From REEB95 sp035648735 (lineage in GTDB: Bacteria > Pseudomonadota > Alphaproteobacteria > ATCC43930 > CGMCC-115725), in contig DASRKX010000004.1 of assembly GCA_035648735.1 (NCBI GenBank), positions 1 through 64,000 on the forward strand: a stretch of DNA of 64,000 bases. Direction: 5' to 3'. The notes beneath the pieces were generated by a model. The model ran no database searches. It was given only the letters and a program-made list of their open reading frames with translations, and was not told the origin of the DNA. This document shows positions 7,405 through 16,284 of this stretch, in pieces. Within the stretch, counting starts at the first letter, position 1. Every line of letters begins with the position of its first letter. Position numbers and translations under genes: made by a program.

Positions 7405-8388
7405 TCAGGCTGGCGACCGCCGCAACGCGGCGCTGAAAGTTTCCCGATCGACATTGCCGCCGGAAGCGACCACCGCAATGGTCTGGTGGCCGCGCGCCAG
7501 CGTGCCGCCCAGCGCCGCGGCCAAACCCGCGGCACCGCCCGGCTCGAGCACGAGCTTGAGATCGGCGAATGCCGCCGCCATGGCGCGGCAAATTTCACCG
7601 TCGCTCACCACGATACTGCCGGCAACGTGCTGCCGGGCGACGGCGAAAGGCAGTTCGCCCGGAATCGGTGCCAGCAGGCAATCGCACAGCGATTGGCCGC
7701 CAGTGTCATTGGTAATTCGCACGCCGGCGGCGAGCGAGCGTCGCATGTCGTCGAAGCCGTCGGGCTCTGCCGCGTAGATTTTGGTGCGGGGGCTGGTCTC
7801 GTGGAGCGCCAGCGCGACGCCAGCGAGCAGCCCACCGCCGCTGCACGGCACGATCACTGCGTCGAGCGCGACATCCATTGCCCGTGCCTGCGCGGCCAGC
7901 TCGAGCCCGACGCTGGCCTGGCCGGCAACGATGCGCGCATCGTCATAGGGCGGGATCAGCGCCGCGCCTCGCTCGATGGCGAGGCGCTCGGCGATCGCCT
8001 CGCGGCTTTCCGTGTGGCGGTCGTATAACACCACTTCCGCGCCATAGGCGCGCGTATTGGCGGCCTTGATCGCCGGCGCATCCGCCGGCATGACGACAAC
8101 GGCCCGAATGCCGAGCGTCTGCGCCGCCGCGGCCACGCCTTGCGCATGATTGCCCGAGGAAAACGCCACTACGCCCCGCTGTCGCGCCGCCGCGTCAAGC
8201 GACAACAATGCGTTTATCGCGCCGCGCCATTTGAAGGAGCCGGTGCGTTGCAGGCTTTCCGCCTTGACGAGCAGGCGCAGCCCGGCGCGGGCATCGAGCA
8301 GCGGCGACGACAGGAGCGGCGTCGCGACGGTAAACGGCGCGATTCGGGCGGCGGCGGCGCGGATCGCGTCCGCGTCGGGCGCGGGCAT
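7405..8388 (-). CDS. Threonine/serine dehydratase-like PLP enzyme
   Basis: Fold-type II PLP enzyme of the threonine ammonia-lyase/serine racemase group, expected to deaminate threonine or serine to 2-oxo acids. The PLP lysine lies in SFKWRGA, the substrate loop is SSGNHAQGVA, and the phosphate-binding loop is CSGGGLLAG. At 327 aa it lacks the C-terminal ACT regulatory domain of biosynthetic IlvA, so a catabolic or racemase-like role is more likely. It starts 1 bp after the stop of the haloacid dehalogenase gene, so the two are probably co-expressed. Exact substrate is not decidable here. Confidence 0.85.
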   Translation of the reverse strand: MPAPDADAIRAAAARIAPFTVATPLLSSPLLDARAGLRLLVKAESLQRTGSFKWRGAINALLSLDAAARQRGVVAFSSGNHAQGVAAAAQTLGIRAVVVMPADAPAIKAANTRAYGAEVVLYDRHTESREAIAERLAIERGAALIPPYDDARIVAGQASVGLELAAQARAMDVALDAVIVPCSGGGLLAGVALALHETSPRTKIYAAEPDGFDDMRRSLAAGVRITNDTGGQSLCDCLLAPIPGELPFAVARQHVAGSIVVSDGEICRAMAAAFADLKLVLEPGGAAGLAAALGGTLARGHQTIAVVASGGNVDRETFSAALRRSPA

Positions 8389-8389
8389 G

Positions 8390-9076
8390 TCAGAGCCCGA
8401 GAAGCGCTGGCAGATCGTCGAGCGTCTTCATCTCGGCGGCCGGCTTGCCCGGCAGGCGCTCGGCCTTGTGGCCGCCGCGGTTGGTCCACACCGACTTGAA
8501 GCCGAAGACCGCGGCGCCGGCGGCGTCCCAGCCATTCGACGAGACGAAGCAGATGCGTTCGGCGGGAAGCTTGAGCCGCGCGACGACCAGCGCATAGACG
8601 CTCGGATGCGGCTTGAAGATGCCGACATCCTCGACCGATATGATGTGACCGAGCAGATCGCCGATGCCGGCGGATTTGACCGCCGCTTCGAGCATTTTCG
8701 GCGCGCCGTTCGATAGAATCGCCGCCGGACGCTTGGCGCGCTTCAGGGCCTGGAGCATCGTCTTGGCGTCGGGATAGGCGTCGAGCACGAAATAGAGCTC
8801 CAGCAATCGTGTTCGCAGCGCCTGATCGGCAATGCCGAAGGTTTCCATCGCATGGTCGAGCGCCTCGCCGGTCACCTGGGCGAAATCGGCATGCCGCCCC
8901 ATCAGGCTCCTGAGCCAAGTGTATTCGAGTTGCTTGGTGCGCCAATGCGCGGCGAAGGCGGTCGCCTTGCCGCCGAGCTCGCTGTCGCAGCGGCGCGCCG
9001 CGGCGGCCACGTCGAACAGCGTGCCATAGGCGTCGAATACGCAGGCCTGGGTTTGGCCGAGTTCGGGATGTGCCAT
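8390..9076 (-). CDS. Haloacid dehalogenase, type II (L-2-haloacid dehalogenase-like)
   Basis: HAD-superfamily hydrolase with the type II dehalogenase pattern: nucleophile Asp in VFDAYGTLFDV, the WRTKQLEYTWLRSLM cap block, AILSNGAPKML (motif II) and SSNGWDAAGA (motif III/IV). The family removes halogen from short 2-haloacids; many genomic copies have unknown natural substrates. It is 228 aa, full length, and the downstream dehydratase gene begins almost at its stop. The upstream Slt gene ends 6 bp away on the same strand, so all three may share a transcript. Confidence 0.87.
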   Translation of the reverse strand: MAHPELGQTQACVFDAYGTLFDVAAAARRCDSELGGKATAFAAHWRTKQLEYTWLRSLMGRHADFAQVTGEALDHAMETFGIADQALRTRLLELYFVLDAYPDAKTMLQALKRAKRPAAILSNGAPKMLEAAVKSAGIGDLLGHIISVEDVGIFKPHPSVYALVVARLKLPAERICFVSSNGWDAAGAAVFGFKSVWTNRGGHKAERLPGKPAAEMKTLDDLPALLGL

Positions 9077-9081
9077 CGGGT

Positions 9082-11031
9082 TCAGCGCTTCAGGTCGCTG
9101 GCCAAGGTGAAGCTGAGGCCGGTTTCGCCCAGCCGGTAGCGGTAGATCTGAAGATTTTCAAGGACGCGCTGCACATAGTTGCGGGTCTCGTAATAGGGGA
9201 TGGATTCGATCCAGTCCACCACGTCGACATTGGCCGAACGCGGATCGCCGTAATCGCGCTGCCATTCCTTCACCCGAGCCGGTCCGGCGTTGTAGGCGGC
9301 GACGGCAAGGACATAGGAGCCGGAAAAATCGGCCAGCAGGCTTTCGAGATAGGCCCGGCCGAGCGTCACGTTGTATTGGCGATCCTGGGTGAGCCGCTTC
9401 TGGTTGAAGGGAATCTTCAACGCTTTGGCGATGAGGCTCGCGGTCTTTGGCATGAGCTGCATCAGCCCGAGCGCACCCGACCGGCTGACCGCCTGATGAT
9501 CGAAGGCGCTTTCCTGGCGGGTCAGCGCCAACAGCAACGGCGCTTCGACCTTGCCGCCCTTCGGCAGAGTCGCGATCGGATAGCCTTCCGCGATCAGATT
9601 GACGCCCTGATAGCCGGCGCGCTTCGCCGCGTCAACCGCAAGGTCCGCGCGGCCGATCTCGAGCGCCAGCCGCGTGACGAGAAGATAATCGACCGGCGTC
9701 TCGGCGAGGTCCGTGAGCCGGTGGATGAAAGGCCGCTCCATGTCGTCGGCGTTCGCTTCGCCGAGATCGCGCGCTAGGCGCACCAGCTCGCGCTGGTTGA
9801 AGGCCGCGGTCTCCGTTGCCGACGGCCGCGGCTCGGTCAGGAATCGGGCCGGCTGTGCGTTGCGTTTCGCGGCGGCAAGCTGGCCGTAATAGGTCGTGAC
9901 GCGCTCCGCCGCAGTGTCGAACCAAGCGGCCGCGAGCTCGCGATAGCCCATCGCCTCGGCGGCGCGGCCCGCCCAATAGGCGCCGCGCGCGAGCGTGATC
10001 GGCAACTTCATCGCGTCGTAAAGCCGGACAAAGTGTTCATAGGCGACTTCCGGCTTGTTGAGGAACCGCAGCGCGATCCACCCCGACAGGAATTCAAGCT
10101 CGGCGAAGGTCTGGCCTGTGGTGGTGTCGTGATGCTCGGCCAGGCGCAATGCCATGTCGGGGCGTCCCGCGACCAGGGCGCGGCGCGCCATGGTCTGCCG
10201 CTCGGCCGCCCATTGCGCGGCATGCGCCGGATCCTGCGGCGCCACCGCGAGCAGGTCGATGGCGCCGTCATCCATGTTATTGCGGCGGCGCCAGCGAACC
10301 CGGTCGTAAAGCAGCCCCAGATCGCTCTGCAGATTCTGCGGTAGGCGGGCGACCATCGCCTCGGCGTCGCCGTTCATCGCGGCGAGCGCGAGGCGCGCTT
10401 CGGCAATGCCGCGTGCCGTCGTTCCGACCAGCGGCAGCATGCGCCGCGACGCCGCCGTCTGATCGGACCAGAGCAGCCGCGTCATGCGCTTTTCGTTGTC
10501 CTCGATGCCGAGCACCCCGACGTAGCGCTGCAGCATTGATGTCTCGTCGAAAGCCGAAAAATCGCCATTGACCCAGACGTCCCGGATGAGTTCATCCGCC
10601 TCTTTGACGCGGCCGCTCGCACGCCAAAGATCGGCCTCACGCAGCTTGCCGGTTACCGTCAGCGGCGGATGTCGGGAGAACCAATCCTCCGCGGTGCTGT
10701 CGGATACGCCGCTCATCGCTTCCTCGGCGCGTTGCTCGAGCGCCTGCTGGTTCGGCCAATCGGGGTGCGCGGTTATGAACTGGGCGAGTTCGGCAAAGCT
10801 CGCGCCGTTGCCGGCATGGATCAGCGAAAACCAATGCAGCGCCTCGGCCGGCAGACGGTCATGCGCCGTGGCCGCCTCGCGCGCCGCGGCCTTCATGTCG
10901 CCTTTCTGGGCCGCGACGAAGGCGGCGCGATAGGCTTTGCGGTCGCTCTCGGTGAGCGCCCACGCCGGATGCAAGGCGGCGCCGAGCCCGACCACAACAA
11001 TCAGCAGAAAGCCGGCAACCCGCCCGGTCAA
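9082..11031 (-). CDS. Soluble lytic murein transglycosylase (Slt type)
   Basis: Periplasmic enzyme that cleaves the glycan strand of peptidoglycan to 1,6-anhydro products. A signal peptide (ending near AWA-LTESD) is followed by a long alpha-helical superhelix and a C-terminal SLT domain with the catalytic Glu in RQESAFD, then GLMQLMPKTA and AAYNAGPARV. I prefer TTG 11031 because GGGAGAG precedes it and gives a compact signal peptide. The in-frame ATG 11076 would add 15 basic residues without a clear ribosome site. The open frame continues far upstream, opposite dapA, but that part is not coding. Confidence 0.92.
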   Translation of the reverse strand: MTGRVAGFLLIVVVGLGAALHPAWALTESDRKAYRAAFVAAQKGDMKAAAREAATAHDRLPAEALHWFSLIHAGNGASFAELAQFITAHPDWPNQQALEQRAEEAMSGVSDSTAEDWFSRHPPLTVTGKLREADLWRASGRVKEADELIRDVWVNGDFSAFDETSMLQRYVGVLGIEDNEKRMTRLLWSDQTAASRRMLPLVGTTARGIAEARLALAAMNGDAEAMVARLPQNLQSDLGLLYDRVRWRRRNNMDDGAIDLLAVAPQDPAHAAQWAAERQTMARRALVAGRPDMALRLAEHHDTTTGQTFAELEFLSGWIALRFLNKPEVAYEHFVRLYDAMKLPITLARGAYWAGRAAEAMGYRELAAAWFDTAAERVTTYYGQLAAAKRNAQPARFLTEPRPSATETAAFNQRELVRLARDLGEANADDMERPFIHRLTDLAETPVDYLLVTRLALEIGRADLAVDAAKRAGYQGVNLIAEGYPIATLPKGGKVEAPLLLALTRQESAFDHQAVSRSGALGLMQLMPKTASLIAKALKIPFNQKRLTQDRQYNVTLGRAYLESLLADFSGSYVLAVAAYNAGPARVKEWQRDYGDPRSANVDVVDWIESIPYYETRNYVQRVLENLQIYRYRLGETGLSFTLASDLKR

Positions 11032-11175
11032 AATATCTCTCCCTCGCCGCGTCCCGCGGACGCGCGATGAGGCCATATTAGTGGCCAGGGGCCACTCTGT
11101 CAGGCCAATGGTTGCCCTGGGGCAGCGGCGAGGGTTATCGTGCGACGAAGCGGGGGTCTTCCCCGGGAGGTTGGC

Positions 11176-12051
11176 ATGTTCAAGGGATCTTTGGTCGCGC
11201 TCATCACGCCTTTCAAGAATGGCGCGGTGGACGAGAAGGGATTCCAGAGCTTCGTCGATTGGCAGATCGGCCAAGGCACGAAGGGCGTGGTGCCGTGCGG
11301 CACGACGGGCGAATCGCCGACGCTGAGCCACGACGAGCATAAACGCGTCGTCGAGTTGTGCGTCGAGGCGGCGAAGGGGCGTGTCCCGGTTATCGCCGGC
11401 ACCGGGTCGAACTCGACCGCGGAAGCGATCGAGCTGACGCAGCACGCCAAGGCGGCCGGCGCCGCCGCCGCGCTGGTGGTGACGCCCTATTACAATAAGC
11501 CAAGCCAGGAAGGGCTCTATCAGCATTACAAGGCGATCCACGATGCGGTGGATTTGCCGATCCTCATCTACAACATCCCCGGCCGCTCGGTGGTCGATAT
11601 GAGCGTCCCCACCATGACGCGCCTGGCGAAGCTGCCGCGCATCGTCGGCTGCAAGGATGCGACCAACGATCTGGCACGGCCGCTGAAGACCCGCGAGATG
11701 ATGGGCGACGAGTTTTGCATGCTCTCGGGCGAGGATGCGACAGCGCTCGCCTTCCTCGCCCAGGGTGGCGACGGCTGCATTTCGGTCACCGCCAACGTGG
11801 CGCCGCGCGCTTGCGCCGAGATGCACGAGGCCTGGCAGCGCGGCGACGGCAAGACGGCGATGAAGATCAACGCGCGGCTGGGGCCGCTGCATGAGGCGCT
11901 GTTCTGCGAGAGCAGCCCGGCGCCGGTGAAATATGCAGCCTCGCTGCTCGAGAAATCGACCCCGGACGTGCGGCTGCCGCTGGTTTCCGCGTCGCCCGAG
12001 GCGCAGAGCCGGGTCAAAAGCGCGATGCGCTCTGCCGGCCTGTTGAACTGA
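11176..12051 (+). CDS. dapA: 4-hydroxy-tetrahydrodipicolinate synthase
   Basis: Condenses pyruvate with aspartate semialdehyde in the lysine/diaminopimelate pathway. The family signature GTTGESPTL, the Schiff-base Lys160 (GCKD) and proton-relay Tyr132 (YNIPGR) are all present. The length of 291 aa is standard. ATG 11176 is preceded by GGGAGG. It lies divergent from slt and 10 bp before smpB, a pairing common in alphaproteobacteria. Confidence 0.97.
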   Translation: MFKGSLVALITPFKNGAVDEKGFQSFVDWQIGQGTKGVVPCGTTGESPTLSHDEHKRVVELCVEAAKGRVPVIAGTGSNSTAEAIELTQHAKAAGAAAALVVTPYYNKPSQEGLYQHYKAIHDAVDLPILIYNIPGRSVVDMSVPTMTRLAKLPRIVGCKDATNDLARPLKTREMMGDEFCMLSGEDATALAFLAQGGDGCISVTANVAPRACAEMHEAWQRGDGKTAMKINARLGPLHEALFCESSPAPVKYAASLLEKSTPDVRLPLVSASPEAQSRVKSAMRSAGLLN

Positions 12052-12061
12052 ACGGCCTGTC

Positions 12062-12526
12062 ATGGCGTTGCGCGGCGACGAGAAATACGTCGCGCTCAAC
12101 CGGCGCGCGCGTCACGACTACAAAATCGAGGAATCGATCGAAGCCGGCATGATGCTGGCCGGGACCGAAGTGAAAGTGCTGCGCGGCGGCCTCGCCAGCA
12201 TCGCCGAGGCTTATGCGTCCGAACGCGACGGCACGATCTTTCTGGTCAACGCGCATTTTCCGGAATATCCCTCGGCGCGCGTCAATCACGAGCCGCGCCG
12301 GCCACGCAAGCTTTTGCTGCGCAAGCGCGAGATCGCCAAATTGCTCGGCTCGATTAAGCGCGACGGGATGACGCTCATTCCGCTGGCCATCTACTTCAAC
12401 GATCACGGCAAGGCGAAACTCGAGCTCGGCCTCGCCCGCGGCAAGCGCAAGGCGGATAAGCGCGAGGACGAAAAGAAACGCGATTGGGAACGGCAGCGCG
12501 GGCGTCTGCTGCGCGATCGGGGCTGA
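12062..12526 (+). CDS. smpB: SsrA-binding protein SmpB
   Basis: Partner of tmRNA in rescue of stalled ribosomes. The oligonucleotide-binding barrel is complete (NRRARHDYKIEESIEAG, GTEVKVLRGG, LVNAHFPEY) and the basic C-terminal tail is typical (KRKADKREDEKKRDWER). It follows dapA by 10 bp. The tmRNA gene itself is not in the window. Confidence 0.97.
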   Translation: MALRGDEKYVALNRRARHDYKIEESIEAGMMLAGTEVKVLRGGLASIAEAYASERDGTIFLVNAHFPEYPSARVNHEPRRPRKLLLRKREIAKLLGSIKRDGMTLIPLAIYFNDHGKAKLELGLARGKRKADKREDEKKRDWERQRGRLLRDRG

Positions 12527-12529
12527 GCG

Positions 12530-13003
12530 TCAGGCGTCGTTTCGCGCAAGCTCGTGTTCGAGCGCGTCGAGTTGATTCTCGTCGAAGATCTTGACGCCGT
12601 TCGCCGTCAGCAGCGCGGCGGTGCGGCCTTGTCCCGGCATCTGTTCCTTGAAATAGGCGCTGAAGATGACGCGCGAACCGCAGGACGGGCTGCCCTGCTT
12701 GAGGATCGCCAGCTTGATGCCGTGTCGATTGACCAGCGCCAGCGCCGCCTGCGCGCCGCGCTCGTATTCCGCGGTCACGTCGGTGCCGATCTCGGTGAAG
12801 ACGCGGTCGCCGGCGACATGGGCGCGGGGCCGCGGCGTCGGCAGGCCGCCGCTCATTTCCGGGCAGATATGGACGAAGCGGCCTTCCTGGCGCCAGCGGG
12901 TGAAACGCGGATCGGCACAGGGCACGTCGCCGTCATTATAACGGACGCGGTAGCCTACGACGCTTTGGCCGAGGAGGCAGGTGCTGACCAGGATCTTACG
13001 CAT
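12530..13003 (-). CDS. DUF523 / TudS-like [4Fe-4S] protein
   Basis: Member of the DUF523 family, whose characterised member TudS is a [4Fe-4S] thiouracil desulfidase. Candidate cluster ligands are Cys9 (STCLLG), Cys47 (HICPEM) and Cys108 (SPSCGS), with an extra Cys29. Start ATG 13003 is chosen because MRKILVSTCLLG is the usual family N-terminus; an ATG 33 bp upstream would add 11 residues. It converges on smpB with a 3-bp gap. Natural substrate is unknown. Confidence 0.85.
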   Translation of the reverse strand: MRKILVSTCLLGQSVVGYRVRYNDGDVPCADPRFTRWRQEGRFVHICPEMSGGLPTPRPRAHVAGDRVFTEIGTDVTAEYERGAQAALALVNRHGIKLAILKQGSPSCGSRVIFSAYFKEQMPGQGRTAALLTANGVKIFDENQLDALEHELARNDA

Positions 13004-13041
13004 ACGTCTTAATTCTAGGACACCGCTCGGCTCCACTCAAG

Positions 13042-13674
13042 CTAGGCGAGACGCCGTTTCACCGCGGCAAAGACGTTCTCGAACATCTCGGTTGTCAGAA
13101 CCCGGGTGTTGGTGTTGTAGCGCGAGCAATGATAGCTGTCGGCCAGGGCCGGCCCGCCGGGCAGGATATGAAACGCGCCATGGGCGAAGGGGAATTGCGA
13201 CCGCTTTTGCTTGAGCGCCGCCAGCGTCGCTTGATGCGCGATCTGGCCCAACGCGACCACGATCCGCAGGCCCGGCATGGCTGCAAGTTCCGTCGCCAGG
13301 AAGGCGCCGCAGGTTCGGATCTCGTCGGTCTCGGGCTTGTTCTGCGGCGGCACGCAACGCACCGCGTTGGTGATCCGGCAATCGACGAGCCGCAGCCCGT
13401 CATCCGCGCGCTCGGCGTATTCGCCCGTGGCGAAGCCGAACTTCTTGAGCGTTCCATAGAGCAGCACGCCGGCATAATCGCCGGTGAACGGTCGGCCGGT
13501 GCGATTGGCGCCTTTGAGGCCGGGCGCCAATCCCACGATCAGCAGGCGCGCATCGAGCGCGCCGAAGGATGGCACCGGCGCATTGTGCCAGGACGGATTG
13601 GTCTCGCGCTCCGCCGCGCGGAACGCGGCAAGACGAGGACAGAGCGGGCAGTCACGCCCGGGTTGGACCGTCAC
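13042..13674 (-). CDS. Uracil-DNA glycosylase, family 5 (UDGb-like)
   Basis: Removes uracil and possibly other deaminated bases from DNA. The motif GLAPGLKGANRTGRPFTGDYAG (shown only in part here: GLAPG...GANRTGRPFTGD) is diagnostic of family 5, and HCSRYNTNTR corresponds to the second active-site motif. N-terminal CPLC and later Cys residues fit an Fe-S cluster. I take GTG 13674 because the longer frame would run into the NYN gene with no conservation; the first residues are then MTVQPGRDCPLC. It lies 38 bp upstream of the DUF523 gene. Confidence 0.88.
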   Translation of the reverse strand: MTVQPGRDCPLCPRLAAFRAAERETNPSWHNAPVPSFGALDARLLIVGLAPGLKGANRTGRPFTGDYAGVLLYGTLKKFGFATGEYAERADDGLRLVDCRITNAVRCVPPQNKPETDEIRTCGAFLATELAAMPGLRIVVALGQIAHQATLAALKQKRSQFPFAHGAFHILPGGPALADSYHCSRYNTNTRVLTTEMFENVFAAVKRRLA

Positions 13675-13693
13675 GCTTCGTTCGATCCGCCGC

Positions 13694-14278
13694 TCAGGCG
13701 TCGCTGTCGGACATCTGCGCGGCGTGCGTCGGCCGTGCGGCGGCTTCGTCGCGATGGCGCATGATTTGCGGCGCCAAATCCTGCAGCTCGACAAAGACGT
13801 CGGCCTGCCGGCGCAGCTCGTCCGCCACCATCGGCGGCGTGGAGCGAATGGTCGAGACCACCGTCACCCGCACGCCCTTGCGTTGAACGGCGTCCACCAG
13901 CCGGCGGAAATCGCCATCACCGGAGAACAACACGATGTGGTCGAGATATTGCGCCATCTCCATCACGTCGATGGCGAGCTCGATGTCCATGTTGCCCTTG
14001 ACCTTCCGGCGTCCCATGGCGTCGGTGTATTCCTTGGTCGGCTTCGTCACCATGGTGTAGCCGTTGTAGTCGAGCCAATCGACCAACGGGCGCAGCGGCG
14101 AGTAATCCTGATCCTCGATCAGCGCGGTATAGTAGAAGGACCGGATGAGACGGCCCTTCTCGCCGAACAATCCCAACAATCGCTTATAGTCGATATCGAA
14201 ACCCAGCGACCGGGCGGCGGCGTGAAGGTTGGCGCCGTCGATAAACAATGCAATTCTTTCTTCGGGATAAAATGTCAT
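13694..14278 (-). CDS. NYN-domain (LabA/PIN-like) protein
   Basis: Predicted nuclease-fold protein of the LabA-like NYN family, probably acting on RNA. Acidic active-site residues are visible: Asp14 (FIDGANL), KGNMDIELAIDV and SGDGDF. ATG 14278 is preceded by GGTGGAG with good spacing. The 194-aa length is normal. It is transcribed away from folK and sits just upstream of the UDG gene on the same strand. Its RNA targets are unknown. Confidence 0.88.
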   Translation of the reverse strand: MTFYPEERIALFIDGANLHAAARSLGFDIDYKRLLGLFGEKGRLIRSFYYTALIEDQDYSPLRPLVDWLDYNGYTMVTKPTKEYTDAMGRRKVKGNMDIELAIDVMEMAQYLDHIVLFSGDGDFRRLVDAVQRKGVRVTVVSTIRSTPPMVADELRRQADVFVELQDLAPQIMRHRDEAAARPTHAAQMSDSDA

Positions 14279-14381
14279 TTCACGCTCCACCAATGCCAAC
14301 ACGAAAAAAGCACGTGACTTTATCGGTTCATTTGACAGCCGCGGCGCGGCCCGCGTCAAGTCTTCGCGCCCGGGGGCTGCC

Positions 14382-14870
14382 GTGATTTTCGTCGCGCTCG
14401 GCGCGAACGAGCCGAGCGCCGTGGGGCCGCCGCGTGCGACCCTGGAAGCGGCACTCGTGCAAATTGCACGGGAAGGCGGCATTATTAAGGCGCAATCGCG
14501 CTTTTACGCCTCGGCGCCAGTGCCCGCTTCCGACCAGCCATGGTTCGTGAACGCAGTCGTCGCCATCGATACCCTGCTCGATCCGGAAGAATTGCTGGCT
14601 TTACTCCATCGTATCGAGGTGCGTTTCGGGCGGGTGCGCCGCGAGCGCAACGCGGCGCGGCCGCTCGATCTCGATTTGCTGGCCTATCACGATCTGGTGC
14701 GCGACACGGCGCCCCTGTTGCCCCACCCGCGAATGCACGAGCGCGCCTTCGTGCTCCTGCCGCTCGCCGAGATCGCCCCGGCATGGCGCCACCCGCTGCT
14801 CAAGGCGACCGCGCGGGAACTGGCCGCCGGTCTGCCTGCGGACCACGGTGCGAAACCGCTTCCGGTATAG
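14382..14870 (+). CDS. folK: 2-amino-4-hydroxy-6-hydroxymethyldihydropteridine diphosphokinase
   Basis: Transfers pyrophosphate from ATP to the pterin in folate synthesis. The family blocks are present: FVALGANEP near the start, QPWFVNAVV, RRERNAARPLDLDLLAY and PHPRMHERAFVLLPL. Length is 162 aa. GTG 14382 gives the usual short N-terminus; GGGGGC precedes it. No other folate gene is adjacent. Confidence 0.95.
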   Translation: MIFVALGANEPSAVGPPRATLEAALVQIAREGGIIKAQSRFYASAPVPASDQPWFVNAVVAIDTLLDPEELLALLHRIEVRFGRVRRERNAARPLDLDLLAYHDLVRDTAPLLPHPRMHERAFVLLPLAEIAPAWRHPLLKATARELAAGLPADHGAKPLPV

Positions 14871-14966
14871 GCGAATTGACTCGCCCCTCCCGCACGTCTA
14901 GAAATCAAGACAAGCCAATTCGCCGAAAATCGGCGACAGGGCCGATCTGGAAATCGCGGAGGCCTT

Positions 14967-16199
14967 ATGTCCCTTTCATCGCGCACCGCCGCTGCCGGCG
15001 CGGTTTCTGACCAGCCGACCCCCTACGCCAAGAAGGCGCTCTTCGCCTCGGCGATCGGTTACGCCATGGACGGCTTCGACCTGCTGGTCCTGGGGTTCAT
15101 CCTGCGTGCCATCTCGGCCGACCTTCATTTCACTCCGCCCGAGGCCGGGTCGCTGTTCACCTGGACGCTGCTTGGCGCGGTGACCGGCGGCATCGTCTTC
15201 GGCATTCTGAGCGATTATTTCGGTCGCGTTCGCGTGCTGACCTGGACCATCCTGCTCTTCGCCGCGTTCACCGGGCTGTGCGCGGTAGCGCAGGGTTACT
15301 GGGATCTGGTGATTTATCGGACCATCGCCGGCCTCGGGCTCGGCGGCGAGTTCGGCATCGGCATGGCGCTCGCGGCGGAAGCATGGCCGGCATCGAAGCG
15401 CGCACGCGTCTCGTCCTATGTCGGTCTCGGTTGGCAGTCGGGAGTACTGGCGGCCGCCTTGGTTACCCCGCTGCTGCTGCCGATCATCGGCTGGCGCGGC
15501 ATGTTCCTCGTCGGGATTCTGCCGGCAGTGGTCGCCTTCATCGTCCGCCGTGTGATCGGCGAGCCGGAAATTTTCGTGGCACGGCATGCGAAGCAGCGCT
15601 TTCCGCTCGGGCTTCTGGTCAAGGACGCCGCGACAACCAAGATCAGCATCGGGATGTTCATTCTCTGTGCGGTGCAGAATTTCGGTTATTACGGCGTGAT
15701 GATCTGGCTGCCCTCCTATCTCAACAGCCAGTTCAAGTTTCCGCTCATGCAATCCGCCGTCTGGACGGCGGTTACCATTCTCGGCATGGCCTTGGGCATC
15801 TGGATGTTCGGCGTTGCCGCCGACCGTTTCGGGCGCCGGCCGGTGTTCATGTTCTGGCAAGTCGGCGCCGCGGTCATGGTCGTGGTGTTCTCGCAGCTGA
15901 CCACGCCCTATGCGTTGCTGGTTGGCGGCGCGGTGATGGGATTCTTCATCAACGGCATGCTCGGCGGGTTGGGTGCGCTAATGTCGGAGCTTTATCCGAC
16001 GGCGGCGCGCGCCACGGCGCAGAACGTACTGTTCAATCTGGGACGCGGCGTCGGCGGGTTCGGCCCGTTCGTGGTACCGATCCTTGCCGCTAAATATTCC
16101 TTCCCGACGGCGATCGCTTTGCTGGCGGTCATCTATATGATCGAGCTGCTGGCGACCATGTTCCTTATTCCCGAGCGCAAGGGCGTTCCGCTCGAATAG
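14967..16199 (+). CDS. MFS transporter, aromatic/carboxylic acid:H+ symporter-like
   Basis: Twelve-segment major facilitator transporter. The loop motifs GILSDYFGRVRVL and DRFGRRPVF, plus YAMDGFDLLVLGF in the first helix, resemble the AAHS family that imports carboxylated ring compounds such as benzoate or hydroxybenzoates. The gene lies 86 bp before pyrK on the same strand, so a carboxylated pyrimidine (orotate) is a reasonable but unproven substrate. Full length at 410 aa. Confidence 0.85.
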   Translation: MSLSSRTAAAGAVSDQPTPYAKKALFASAIGYAMDGFDLLVLGFILRAISADLHFTPPEAGSLFTWTLLGAVTGGIVFGILSDYFGRVRVLTWTILLFAAFTGLCAVAQGYWDLVIYRTIAGLGLGGEFGIGMALAAEAWPASKRARVSSYVGLGWQSGVLAAALVTPLLLPIIGWRGMFLVGILPAVVAFIVRRVIGEPEIFVARHAKQRFPLGLLVKDAATTKISIGMFILCAVQNFGYYGVMIWLPSYLNSQFKFPLMQSAVWTAVTILGMALGIWMFGVAADRFGRRPVFMFWQVGAAVMVVVFSQLTTPYALLVGGAVMGFFINGMLGGLGALMSELYPTAARATAQNVLFNLGRGVGGFGPFVVPILAAKYSFPTAIALLAVIYMIELLATMFLIPERKGVPLE

Positions 16200-16284
16200 C
16201 GGCGCCGGCGGGCTTTTGCGGGGGCCGTCACGGGGCGGCACCCGCGTTAAGGATTCCGGCAGGGTCGCGGAATAGATTTGGACG

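Noticed and set aside
11077..12099. Long minus-strand open frame continuing upstream of slt, opposite dapA
   Set aside because: It is antisense to a textbook dapA gene, has no similarity to Slt, and the signal peptide with its ribosome site lies at 11031.
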